Source of the DNA: Pseudo-nitzschia pungens | Taxonomy: Eukaryota > Bacillariophyta > Bacillariophyceae > Bacillariales > Bacillariaceae | NCBI GenBank assembly: GCA_037355855.1 | Contig: CM074764.1 | Location: 2,418,001 to 2,482,000, forward strand | Length of the DNA stretch: 64,000 nt | Direction of reading: 5' to 3' | In this document: piece after piece, positions 43,428-54,576 of the stretch | Numbering within the stretch: position 1 is the stretch's first letter | Layout of the letters: each line of letters begins with the position of its first letter | Position numbers and translations under genes: made by a program | The notes under the pieces: generated by a model | What the model saw: the letters and a program-made list of their open reading frames with translations, nothing else | The model's database searches: none | Told to the model about the DNA's origin: nothing

Positions 43428-45413
43428 TTATACTGAGGGCTCCTTGGTAGAACTGAACATGCTCTCAGCAATGATATTTGCAGTGTACTGCTCCACCGTA
43501 CCATCAGGGAGCTGCAAATCATACATTCGGGTATCAAGGATGGGGTTATCATTCCGCTTCCCAATCGGATTGCCATGAAGATCAGCAGGGCGATTCTTCA
43601 CAACACACCGCAGTCGTTCGTCGCCCTTCCGGATCATAGCATTGTTATCAATATACTCATCATAGTCATCCCCATCAGGTATGAGGTCTTCAATCTCAGG
43701 AATGGAGGCTTCCGGCTCGGCGAGCTCCCATCATTCTTGGTGTCCTTCAAATAACTCCGCAGGGGGATCAGGGTAGGTGGTTTGGAACTTCACGTCAGTG
43801 TCCTCAACCTTGTCCCCGATCTTGGATTCCACTGCTTGGTCAAATGAGTCCATTGCTCTCTTGACATCGTGAGCTCTCTATTCTGCTTCCTCAGTGATGG
43901 CTCTAACAGTGTTAGTGCTTACTGGTAGCGCAGATTCAGCAATGATCCAGTGGCGATCACAGCGTCCGAGCTTCCCTGTACTGTCGGAGGGATCAGTCCA
44001 ATAGACAAAATCATACCACTCGTGTGCTTTACTTTGCCTGATAGCTGCAACAAGCTCACCACAGAATGCCCATAGTCGCTTGGGGGATCTCTTTCTGGCA
44101 GTCTTCTTCCGAATGCTTCTTCCGAATGCTTCTGCTGAGATGCCCTATGCTGAGCTCTGCTCTGTTCTGGAAAGGACAGTGCGGCTGGATGAATGTCTGG
44201 TGGATATTGTTCTTTCTTGTGGTTAAAGATCTTCAGACCATCAGCCACTTGCCTGCCGCCGACGTCTTATTCCTAAAAACTCTGTGTCCGGAGTCTTCTA
44301 ACCAAAAGGATGCTGGGGGTTCCTGAATCCTTTCTGCGTGGTTACTCTGAGAGTTGCTCTTGCCTTCTCCGCTGATATGTCCCACATCTTCGAGAGCCAG
44401 TCCAAATCAATCTTGCAGTATCCCTGCAACGGGGATCCAGTTCAAAGCGCTCGCGTCCATCAGTGTAGGCGCGCTCGTACAGAGGGGTATGCAGGGCTTT
44501 GATTGTAAGACTTGGTACTGAATCCACGTCTACATCGTCTTCATCGTCCCCGCAAGTCTTCAAGGAATCGCCTGAAAAGGGAGAAGATTAGCCGCGCATT
44601 TAAACGGTAGTCGGATGCGATCGCACATGGGGTCAGATCACGGCGGGTACAGAGTTGCTGGAGGCTCCGCAGCTTGTACTTCTCGTAGGAATCATGCGGC
44701 GGTAGAATCAGCTCGTCGCTCCGAAGAGGCTCGTCGTACAAATGGGGACTGAAATTGGACCGTGTTTCGACGGGTTCCAACTTAGGCTTGTTGGACTGCT
44801 TGGACTGCTTCGTGGTCATCTCAATGACATGATCGCATGTGGCCATCTCATGCTTGGTCGTATTGTCAGGGGATGCATCAGCACGATCGGGGTGGCAGTC
44901 CCGTTTCCGATTCGTGCAAATCAAGCTGTGATTAACTTTGGTCCGTTGTTGCTGCTGTTACTGTACGGCAGAAACAAACTTGGTCGAGTCGGGGAAATAT
45001 TTGTGATTGGTCAATCGCTGATTCAGCTTGCTGAAATTTCGGGCTTGCTGGATGCCAGGGGGCATCCCTTGTAGGAATTACATGGTAACAGGTATCCATC
45101 TCGTGCTTCGTGGGGCACCTGGAGGGAAGTAGAAGACAACACCATTAAGCAACAGCTTAATATCCAGTGTTCGGGGTTCCTCCCACTTCATCTCCATCCG
45201 ATGATTTGGAATCATACTGTCTTGGCGCTCGTCCACACAATTTTGACCACAATCCCTAATTTGGTTGGGGCATATCAGGCTGTGCTGTAGCCTGTCCCCG
45301 AAATAGAAAGCCTCATGGAAATAAATCAACCAAACCTTGCCCAATGTGTAAGCAGTGACGCATGTCGGATGAACATCCACATGGGAGGTAGCTTGGTCTT
45401 CCAATAAGATCAT
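43428..45413 (-). pseudogene. Copia C, protease-integrase region, decayed
   Basis: Pieces in several frames match A and B in order: MILLEDQATSHVDVHP and LYHEA-type protease/linker region (45413-45078), KYKLRSLQQLCTRRDL (about 44700), SVPSLTIKALHTPLYER (about 44500), integrase end pieces (44248-43919), then IRKGDERLRCVVKN (43637-43428). Many frameshifts and local rearrangements. Non-functional. Confidence 0.85.
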
Positions 45414-46282
45414 GTTGCAATATCGGCATGGCTATCGAACTCACAGTTGCTCTCGTTTGGCCTTGCTGATCTTGCTGCTGGTACATCGATTTAATACATC
45501 AATGCTGAGGCAGATCGTTTGATACATCAATGCTGAGGCAGATCGACGGCGCTACACTCGTAACAGAGCCCGTCGCAGCAGGTCTATCAACGAGCGTCGT
45601 TGCTATCGCACATAGCATGCTGCTCGTGTTTTACACAGGTCCGCTGTGTACTAGGCGCACATGCCTTTGGTCATATCTTGTAAGTCACGAGCGCCGTGAC
45701 GTCACATTGCTCCTGACGTTAGATCGTCTTCACTTTAACGCCCTGTCTCTAACAATGCGCTGCGGGTTCAAGCTGCGCTTGTCCTTCTGCTCCAAAACCA
45801 TGCTTCCAGGCTGCTGTAGGCTTCTCGCCTGTCAGGGCATCGATGTTGTTCTCTTGTTGCTGCTACTGCTCTTTCGTCGCAAAGACATACATAAACATCG
45901 TTGTCCCCGCTGTTCTTCAGGGAGAGAGGATCAATCGGTCAACGCTGCGTCTAGCATCCGCTGCGAATCCTCATTGCGATCGGTTCGTTGCTATGGATTT
46001 GGCTATCGATCCGTTGCTATCGATCCGTTGCTATCGATCCGTTGCTATCGATCCGTTACAGCACATCAGTTTGCGCTCGTAAGGCAATCTTCTTTCTCGT
46101 AGACCAGTCTTCGGGCACTACCGATGACACCTTTTCTTCCGTCACGAGAAACGATGGGCTTCTTGTTGAGGATACTGGTGGTTTCAGGGATACTTTTTTG
46201 CAAATACTTGCAAACATACAGGCCCTACTTGCCAACATACAGGCCTTTTGGCCGTCAAACGTCATAGACACTCAGATTCGCT
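45414..46282. other. Copia C interior, unidentified sequence with CGATCCGTTGCTAT repeat
   Basis: No credible gene. It contains four tandem TATCGATCCGTTGC units (46003-46060), AACATACAGGCC twice near 46210-46245 and several GTCCCCG words. It separates the RNase H piece from the integrase piece of C. Confidence 0.5.
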
Positions 46283-46699
46283 GTCTATAAGACATACAGG
46301 TCCTGCTGCTGCTGGTGCCCCTGCTCCTGTTCAATCTCAGATCCAAAGGTTGAGGTCTCGACAGTGGTCTGGCGTTTGCTGATCCACAGGATAGGGGCCC
46401 TGTGCGCTTCAGGAGCATCTGCCGGCAACACCTCCTTGGCGTCTGGGTAGAATTCACTCCAGTCGCGATCAGGGAATCTAGTCTCATCCACTTTGGGCAG
46501 GGTCTCATCAAACACTAACTTGGATCGTGCATGCGCCTTGAGATAAGTGAACATGTGCAATACTTGATTCAAATGCCCTGTTCTTGCTTGCGCTAGGTAT
46601 CTAGACATGAGAGATACAGGCATGACCAAATCCAGTCTTCCAAGTTCACACAACCATCTCAAGACGCCAATCAGTCCTTGGTAGTAGTTCTGCTTGCTT
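46283..46699 (-). pseudogene. Copia C, RT-to-RNase H region
   Basis: Encodes GVLRWLCELGRLDLVMPV through LAQARTGHLNQVLHMF to WISKRQTTVETSTFGSEI, matching B, then stops matching. It directly continues the coding piece at 47605-47762, interrupted by the LINE insertion between Tyr and Gln (KQNYY/QGLIG). Confidence 0.88.
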
Positions 46700-47585
46700 T
46701 ACAAACTGATCCATCATTGGTGGCTGCCATTGTGGATCTCCTCACCAGAGTTTGGAAGGGCCAGAACATTTATCCATCATCCTACTCATTTGCAATAGCT
46801 TCTGCTGTCAGAGCACAGAGGACTATTGGTTGGCACAACTGGCTTCTTGGTAGGTGGTCTCCTCGCTGGTATCAAATCCAGGCTGACTACTACTCCCACA
46901 TTGGAAGCAAGCGCTCTCCCAAACGTTGGGCTACAGCTATCATCCATCAGTTCTTTCTTACCTCCTGGGATCTTTGGACTTATAGGAATGAACGACTCCA
47001 TGGTCCTGGGGGTACCCTTGATGCTGAACAACACCAATCTCTTGATGCTTCCATCACCTCAGAATTGGCAATTGGTGCAGCTGGTGCACTTCCCCAGTCA
47101 CACTCCCTGTTACAAACCCCTTTCCACGTCCTACAAGGTTACACCCTGACTGCCAAGCGGCAGTGGCTTGCAACCATCCACCTTGCAAGGAAGCAATATG
47201 CAGCGCCTGTCCAACCTGAGCAGCCATACCAACAAGAGGCTGCTCTTCTCAGAGCCTGGCTTACTGGACCTCAGGGTTGATTACACTTTGTACCTTGGTT
47301 TTGTCTTCTGTTCCTGCTTATTATCCTGTCCCATCCCTTTTGATACTGGATCTTATCCCAATATCTTCATTCCCATTTCACTTTCTCTCAAGTCCCTATT
47401 TTGTGGGACTTGTTTGTCTTTTTCCCTGCTTGATGTTCAAGGTTTGTTTGAAAATTTGTCGTTCTGCCACTTGGGGTCCTGACTCTATGATGGAGGCGAC
47501 GTTAAAGTCTGGTTACAGACTGAGTAATTTAGTTTCACCTTTGGTGATTAAAGTTATTTAAATACGTATATTATTATTATTATTA
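46700..47585 (+). mobile_element. LINE insertion, 5'-truncated, with (ATT)n tail and 19-bp TSD
   Basis: 886 bp of the 3' end of a non-LTR retrotransposon on the plus strand. It codes the last about 190 residues of the polymerase (LTRVWKGQNIYPSS, WHNWLLGRWSPRWYQIQADY to the stop at 47280), then a 3' UTR ending ATACGTATATTATTATT. It is flanked by the 19-bp direct repeat GTAGTAGTTCTGCTTGCTT (46681-46699 and 47586-47604). 5' truncation, a tail and a long TSD are the hallmarks of target-primed reverse transcription. Near-identical to the minus-strand copy at 52367-53990. Confidence 0.95.
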
Positions 47586-47604
47586 GTAGTAGTTCTGCTT
47601 GCTT

Positions 47605-48063
47605 GGATCCAGTTCGGCGGTTACATCAACTTCAGGTCGATAATCGGATGTCAACGGGGTTGAGACCTTGTTCGGAAGGTACTTGTAACCATATTGCTCG
47701 GTGCCAAGCTCCTTTTCCACCGCGTCGATGGCTTTCTTGGCATATTTCTCGGAGGACACAGCAGCCATCTGGGCTGCATTCTCGTTGCGCATTGTTCTCA
47801 GTTCCTCAGCAACAGCAATCAGGATCATTTCAGATCGAGGTTGGATGTCGAGGTTTGGTTCTTGCTGGATCCTGGAGACTCCAAACGCAGCAGGGGCAAC
47901 AGGAGGGACTCCAGGCGCTCCGGCAGGGGGCAGCGCTCCAACAACGGCGGCGCCAGCGACTTCAGGGACAGCGCCGCCTCCAGGGACAGCGTCTCCTGGG
48001 ACATCCAGCAGTGCCGGCTCCGGCGGCGGCTGCAGCGATTTGTCTTTTAGTTTGCTTGGCCAT
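47605..48063 (-). pseudogene. Copia C, gag start fused to RT-region fragment
   Basis: ATG 48063 (MAKQTKRQ), then the Ala/Pro/Gly-rich Gag N-terminus with frame breaks. It reaches EELRTMRNENAAQMAA and at about 47763 jumps straight into VSSEKYAKKAIDAVEKELG of the RT-RNase H linker. A large internal deletion or template switch thus joins codon ~110 of gag to pol. Confidence 0.85.
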
Positions 48064-48960
48064 GGTTGTCTTGCTTTGATTAGCTAATTCGCTTCAGTTT
48101 CTAAACCAAATTCTTTTGTGGTGGGGACTGTTTCCACCCAAGTATCGAAGGTCTGTATCGGTATCGATGACAACCAAAAGAAAAGGTATCACGTCAGCGT
48201 TTCCATGTCAACAGTTTCGTGCCGACGTCTTCGTGTCAACAGTTTCGTGCTGACATCTAAAAGGTATCCACATCGATTGTTCCGAGTCGATGGTTGGTTA
48301 CGACCAAAAAAGAGAAGAATTCTATTTGGTCTTTCTGCTCTGGACCAATTGATTTGATTCTGAGATATGACAGATCTCAGGGTTCTTGGCTTGTCTGATT
48401 CCAAGTTCCCTTGGCTAAAAATCAAAAAATCGATGGTATGGCAGATTTGAGGTTGTCTGCGCCTCGTTATTCCGTTGGATGGGCCTGACGTCATGTCCTT
48501 GGTCTGCTGGACACTGTCTTCACTGGAAAGTACGTGGTGGTCTGTCTCCACGAAAATTCTTTTCTTTTTCCAGTGTGGTTCCATCCATGGCAAGCAAGCG
48601 TCCCCCTTGAATCCTGTAAAATAACAGGGAATCATGGACGCTGCTTTCTCCACGTCCTGCTCCTTCCCCTACCGGATCGAGCCTCCATGGTGCCACCATG
48701 ACGCTCATCTACTGTATCAACAACTGCGTATCAACAGGCCCCAGAGGTGGATGTGTGGGCTCCGGTCGGTCGCGTGTCTGGGGAAGGGCTCCCCATTAAC
48801 ATCAGGGATCTCGCGATGTCAGCTGTAGGTCCAATAAGCTGATGTTTTACATCCAAGTGTAGGCATGGATGCCAGTGGTGATCAGCCAGCTGGGTTTCAT
48901 CACGCGCTCTAGCCGGCGTCCCGGTTCGTAGAAGTGGGTCGAGCGGTGGGTCTGATAAAC
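48064..48960 (-). other. Copia C leader
   Basis: Inverted match to the leader of B (21035-21995). No gene. Includes the primer-site region next to 48960 (TTTATCAGACCC in element sense). Confidence 0.8.
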
Positions 48961-49874
48961 TGCGTTGATATCCGCTCGTCAGTGGTCTTCGGGGAACTTA
49001 ATCGTAGATATAAACTGTCTCGTACTGGTCTAAAAAATAGGGGAAAGCCTTAACAATAATAAGACGTAAAGTCCTGGCAAATCGTGAGTCTACAGTGGAC
49101 TGTTCAAGGTCTATTGCATACACTTAAGCAATACAAGGCACTTCCCTAGAGGTACATCGGAATCGGTCGTAAGGGAGGGCATGATAGGTGTGTTTATTTT
49201 AGAGTGAAATATAAAGAGTGAATAAAGGGAGCTGAGCGCTCGCTCAGCTCGTATCGTGACATCGATCCGCTAACTCGCTAACTCGTATAATAACAGCGCT
49301 CCGTAGCTCTGGTACTGTATTCTACGGGTAGCGTCTCGGAGTATCGTAGCGTAGCTTCGCTTAATTAAGCTTCGCTTAATTATATCCAATCGTGTGCTAG
49401 CTCACTTATGCTAGCACGTTTGGTAACTGTTTGGGCCGGGTATGCGGTCACGGTATATATTATACACCAATGACCCGACCCCGGCGGTAGCATCGTATCT
49501 TAGCATGATATTATGGTATGTAGCACCATCAGTATCTCGTAGCATTAGCAACCCTAACCCTGTAGCATTTAGCTACACCATAAAAGGTGCTTTACTCGGG
49601 GTACGTACGATTGGTACAAATCGTACGCGTCGACCCTAGTAAACTCTGCTAGCATCCATACTAAACAGGATAGTAGGATATAGGTCTGCTGCTAAGCCTG
49701 TTGCTAAGCCTGTTGCTAAGCCTGTTGCTAAGCCTGTATGCTACCAATTAGCACACATCTCAGCACTCAGCTCAGCACCTGTTAGTCAGCTACTGGGTGT
49801 TGCTGACTGTAGCCCCAGTAGCCCTTCTACACAGGAGCCTTAGCACAGATCATAGCACACTGGATATCTTCATA
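48961..49874 (-). repeat. Copia C 5' LTR
   Basis: 914 bp, nearly identical to 40017-40930 (a few substitutions, e.g. near 48984 and 49160). Abuts the resumed gypsy D frame after TSD ttca. Confidence 0.95.
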
Positions 49875-50736
49875 TTCAGCAACTACACCATCAACAGACA
49901 AGAGGCAACGCTCTTCCATTCCCCCGACTGCAAATATGATCTGATACTAGGCAGAGACTTCCTCCACCTAGCAAAGATCAATCTCCTATTCAAAGAAGGA
50001 GCAGTTCAGTGGATGGACAGAACCATTCTCATGAAAGACACCTCTTTATACCAACAAGAGTCCAACTATACCATGCTCTTAGAAGAACTCGAAGACGCTG
50101 AACTCTTTGCTGATGATCCTTCCTTTGCCAATCCATACAAGTCCAAAGTGATCCTCGATAGAGCCTACCAAGAAACAGATCCATCTACAGTCGCCAAACA
50201 ACAGTCCCACATGTCTGACACAGAGCAGCAGCAGTTCCAAGCAATACTCAGCAAGTATCCTAACGTCTTCAACGGAGAATTAGGAAAATATCCACACAAG
50301 AAGATCTCTCTAAGACTGAAGCCCGGATCCAAGCCCATACACAAAAAGCCTTATCCAGTAGCATACAAGAGAGAAGACCTATTCAAAAGGGAGCTCCAGA
50401 ATCTATGCAATGATGGAGTACTCAAACGATGCACCAGACCGGCTGAATGGGCCTTCCCTACCTTTATTGTTCCAAAGAAAGACAACAGAGTTAGATGGGT
50501 ATCAGACTTCAGAGAACTCAACAAACTGCTTGAGAGACGTCCTTATCCAATCCCTAAGATACAAGACATCATGAACAAGCGTGGCAAGTATACCCACTTC
50601 ACCAAAATTGACTTGTCCATGCAATACTACTGCTTTGAACTGGATGACGCAAGCAAGAAGCTCTGTACCATAGTAACACCATATGGTTGCTATGAATACC
50701 AAAGACTACCAATGGGTGTCAAAGTCTCTCCAGACG
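49875..50736 (+). pseudogene. Gypsy element D, pol fragment, 3' side
   Basis: Continuation of D after copia C: protease end (KYDLILGRDFLHLAK), linker, RT start (IVPKKDNRVRWVSDFREL, KLCTIVTPYGCYEYQRL), ending abruptly at KVSPDVA where an LTR fragment begins. Frame open throughout. RT catalytic YIDD and everything beyond are missing. Confidence 0.9.
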
Positions 50737-50853
50737 TTGCTAGTAGTGTTACGAATTAATAATTAACCGAATCCCACATGGGATTTGAATTGGTATATAA
50801 GATATACATGTACGGATATCTGATATGTACAAACTGGCATGCAGAAGAGAGCA
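50737..50853 (+). repeat. Truncated G-family gypsy LTR
   Basis: Matches the 5' third of the G LTR (GCTAGTAGTGTTACG onward) and breaks off at AGAGAGC. Both ends are truncated. Confidence 0.75.
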
Positions 50854-51166
50854 TGTTACACAGTCTACTATGGCTCCAGCTATGGCTGAATCCAATGTCA
50901 GGCGCCAACAACAGTGTCTTGGCACCCCTTCCATGGCTCCCTCTTTCATCCAGAACTTTGGATATTTAGGCACAGGTCCTGCCTCTGATGCAGTTCTAGG
51001 GGGCAGTTACACTCCTCCTCCTGACACTGACAAGTACCTTTCTGAATTTCTCTCCTGTCTCAAAGTCCTTGACTCTCTTTTGAGCTTGCCCCCTTTTGAT
51101 TATTCAGTGAGCCCCGCCGACAATGCTGCTGCCTGGAAAAGCCAGCGGGAACGCACTGCAAGTTAA
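50854..51166 (+). pseudogene. LINE fragment, region before the reverse transcriptase
   Basis: Open frame with MAESNVRRQQQCLG and PPDTDKYLSEFLSCLKV, ending NAAAWKSQRERTAS and TAA. From memory this AW..Q.E.TAS segment lies just upstream of the RT domain in diatom LINE polymerases. The RT itself is absent. Short and truncated at both ends. Confidence 0.6.
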
Positions 51167-51701
51167 CCTTCATGTTTGAGCTTTGCACATCACAAGTCCT
51201 TCGCCCTTGATCCACAGTTGAACCAGTTTGATACTCTGCAGGATGAGTAAAAATTGCATCAATCGTAGAAACCCACTCATGCTTCATAAATCCTCCTTCC
51301 AAGATCTGTAAATTGAAACTGAAGAATAGAACAGCTTTGGTAGCAGTACTTGCGGGTTTCTGTTCCTCACAATCTGCATCAGAGACGTAATTTTGCTTCG
51401 TAAAACACTTGACTGGTTTCTGTTCTTCACAATCTGCATCAGAGACAGAATTTTGCTTCGTAGAACGCTTGACTGCTTTCTGTTTCACGCAATTCACATC
51501 AGAGACAGAATTTTGCTTTGCAGAACCCTTGACCAAATCTTTGTTCACCAAAGTCCTCGTTGGGAGAACCTGTTGATTCTGCTTCTTCTTCTTTACTTGA
51601 CCCTTCTTCTTTCTTACATTATGGAGACCTGTGGAAGCCGTAGTCTTGTACTCTTTCTTCTGCGATTTACGCAGTGGCTGAATACGAGTTCTCTTGACCA
51701 T
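51167..51701 (-). CDS. Lys-rich repeat protein, truncated, unknown
   Basis: ATG 51701 (MVKRTRIQPLRKSQKKEYK). A very basic N-terminus with KKKGQVKKKKQN suggests a nuclear or nucleic-acid-binding protein. It is followed by three to four copies of a 20-residue unit (STKQNSVSDADCEEQKPVK) encoded by a 60-bp tandem repeat (about 51355-51530). After FMKHEWVSTIDAIF the frame soon runs into LINE sequence of the opposite strand, so the native C-terminus is lost. No family recognised. Confidence 0.5.
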
Positions 51702-52366
51702 GAGAATTTTTGTTTACCGAAATATGACACAACATGACAGAAACATGACGCAACACAAAACAATCAATATACCATCAACCTCAAAACAAACAGATCAAAC
51801 ACAAAAATAACAGAGCTCGACACAGAAAAAAACAGACAAAAAACGAAACTGAAAACAACATAAAACCAACTTGAAAAAGCGTAACATGAAAACAGATTAA
51901 ATTAAACAGAAACTTCACAAAAAACAACACAAATTACACTTGAATTCTACAGAAAAACTTTTGAATCCAATTGCAATCATCAACTTCGATGTCCCCATCT
52001 CACTGTAGAACCAACATCAAAATGATATCACAATCTCTGTTTATTTTCTATTAATTTCCTGTAATTTCCACCAATGTTGCGCACCTCTAGGTATCACAAC
52101 CACACACATACCGTACATATCAAACAAACCTCTAGGTATCACAAACACACACATACCGTACATATCAGCGCCTGGAACACAAACGCAGATAGGGTATTTT
52201 CAGTCAAAATTTTTTGGTGGGTACGCTAATAGGGTAAAAAACCACAATGGGGATAAATTCGGTACGCAAATCTGGTAATGAAAACAGATGATATTTTCCG
52301 CTCTATCCACATATACAGTAATGTAGTATTTTAATGATGCTCAACAGTATTTAACAGTACTAGAGG
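51702..52366. other. A-rich spacer
   Basis: No gene seen. A-rich on the plus strand with many ACAAAAC/AACAGA words at 51720-51930. A 43-bp direct duplication built on CCTCTAGGTATCACAA and ACACACATACCGTACATATC lies at about 52085-52170. Probably the promoter side of the Lys-rich ORF and the target DNA of the LINE. Confidence 0.5.
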
Positions 52367-53990
52367 GCAATAATAATAATATACGTATTTTGAATAACTT
52401 TAAACACCAAAGGTGAAACTAAATTACTCAGTCTGTAACCAGACTTTAACGTCGCCTCCATCAGAGAGTCAGGACCCCAAGTGGTAGAACGACAAATTTT
52501 TCAAACAAACCTTGAACATCAAGCAGGGAAAAAGACAAGAACAAGTCCCACAAAATAGGGACTTGAGAGAAAGGGAGATGGGAATGAAGATAGTGGGAGA
52601 AGACCCAATATCAAAAGGTAGGGGACAGGATGAGAAGCAGGGACAGAGTAGAAAACACCAAGCTACAAGGTGGAAGAAACACTAAGATCCAGTAAGCCAA
52701 GCTCGCAGCAGAGCAGCCTCCTGTTGGTATGGCTGCACTGGTTGAACAGGTGCTGTGTACTGCTTCCTGGCAAGGTGGATGGTTGCAAGCCACTGCCGCT
52801 TGGCAGTCAGGGTGTAACCTTGTAGGACTTGGAAAGGTGTTTGTAAAAGGGAGTGTGACTGGGGGAGTGCACCAGCTGCACCAATGGCCAATTCAGAGGA
52901 AATGGAAGCATCAAGATATTGGTGTTGTTCAGCATCAAGGGTTCCCCCAGGACCATGGAGTCGTTCATTCCTATAGGTCCAAAGATCCCAGGAGGTAAGA
53001 AAGAACTGATGGATGATAGCTGTAGCCCAACGTCTGGGGGAGCGCTTGCTTCCAATGTGGGAGTAGTAGTCAGCCTGGATTTGGTACCAGCGAGGAGACC
53101 ACATACCAAGAAGCCAGTTGTGCCAACCAATAGTCCTCTGTGCCCTGACAGCAGAAGCAATTGCAATGGAGTAAGATGAGGGATAAATTCTCTGGCCCTT
53201 CCTAACCCTAGTGAGAAGATCCACTATGGCAGCAACCAATGATGGATCAGTCTGCTCAACTTCAAGCCTTTTCTTCAGGGGACCCTTGAAGGCAGACACA
53301 CTATGCATGACAGCCCCAGGGTCCTTGCAGGAGAGCACATGAGACACCTTCTCGTTGTCTGCATCACACAATGGGCACCTGGAGTGATCCTGATGCTGGT
53401 AGTGAAGTAGTTGGTTGCCAACACCAATGCAGCCAGAAGCAAACTTGACAAACCACCTTTGCATGCCAGGAGGGAGACGTTTGAAAGCAGACTGATGGGC
53501 ACACCAATGGATGGAACTCAAAACAGGTTGTGGAATGGGGATATCATGGTGGGTCTGCCAGTATTTAAGAAGAGGAGGACCAGAAATGGCAACATGCAAA
53601 GCATTCTGATCAAACCTTGAGCACTTGCAGCCATTGAGGGAAAAAACCCAGGGCTCAAACACAAGTCTGGGATAGTGATAGGCAGAAGCTCTATGGACAG
53701 AGAGAAATGCCTTGGCCATGCCATCAACCTGATGATTGCGAAGTACCCACCAATCAAGAAAGAATCCAGCTTTATGGCCCTGAACCCACTGAAAGTGCAC
53801 AGAGATTGGCAGGGCAGAAATCATGTTTCTGATGACATAGACATAATCAAAAGACTTCTGGGAAATAACCAATGGCCAAGATCCCTGAACCTGTTTGAGA
53901 GCTGTGTCACCATCTAGGGCAATGGTGATAGAGCCAGAATCAATAGCAAAAAGACTCACCAGAGCAGTGCAACAGGTGAGAACCCCAATG
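52367..53990 (-). pseudogene. LINE polymerase, RNase H and C-terminal part
   Basis: Minus-strand non-LTR element. The frame (stop at 52682) contains an RNase H-like domain (IALDGDTALKQV, VHFQWVQGHKAG, NHQVDGMAKAF), a Cys/His cluster CPLCDADNEKVSHVLSC, then the WHNWLLGMWSPRWYQIQADY C-terminal region. The 3' UTR ends with the ATACGTAT and (TAATAA) tail at 52367. The 5' side is cut by gypsy F at 53991. The apparent start Met is LTR-derived. Confidence 0.88.
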
Positions 53991-54356
53991 TGTAACATGC
54001 TACTGTATGTTACTCTACGAGGGCTCTAAATGATTATTGAATCCCGCATGTACTCCAATGTATATGGTATTCATGTACGTATGTTCGGTATATACACACA
54101 TACAACGGAAACCGATTGTATATTCAAATATCAAGATAAATATCAAGTCCTATGACTCGCCGATTATTGATATTATGCCCACCGAATAATATATCATTAT
54201 TCGATCATTCACCGATACTCAAGGAATCATTCCCATCTCGTAAAGTATTCAACCATTCTCTTTCATAACACAATTTTTATAATTATTCATCATTAAAACA
54301 CCAATTTATTAACCTATCGCGTACCACTCCATCTAATTCTACCCTAGAGTGTTACA
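53991..54356 (+). repeat. Gypsy F 5' LTR
   Basis: 366 bp, TGTAACATGC...GTGTTACA, followed by the 14-bp palindrome 54356-54369. Same family as 34715-35061. Confidence 0.9.
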
Positions 54357-54576
54357 CAGTAATTACTGTCCGCTTCAAAGTAGAAGACAAGAACTCAGTA
54401 CTGAATCCAAGAAAGCATCCTTTATCCTAAACAACAGGTATACATCGATACCCTGACAAGCTGATCGAAATCTACGAATCGATCTAACGGAACAACCGCA
54501 ATTCCGATACGATCGATCGAACGAAACGATCGATACCTACGAAACAATCGATACGATCGAACGCTACGAATCAACA

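Larger units (their letters stand above)
40017..49874 (-). mobile_element. Ty1/copia element C, minus strand, scrambled
   Basis: LTRs of 914 bp at both ends in the same (minus) orientation, and a 4-bp duplication ttca (40013-40016 and 49875-49878). It is inserted in gypsy D, whose frame rejoins across it. In element sense it reads: 5' LTR, leader, gag start, then a jump into RT/RNase H, then protease/integrase, then unrelated-looking sequence, then the last codons of RNase H and the 3' region. This order is not that of an intact element, so the interior was rearranged. It carries a nested LINE piece. The LTRs are nearly identical, so the mosaic was probably mobilised as such. Confidence 0.92.

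Noticed and set aside
45530..46102. 190-codon plus-strand frame inside copia C
   Set aside because: Includes a TATCGATCCGTTGC tandem repeat and has no recognisable sequence. Likely chance.
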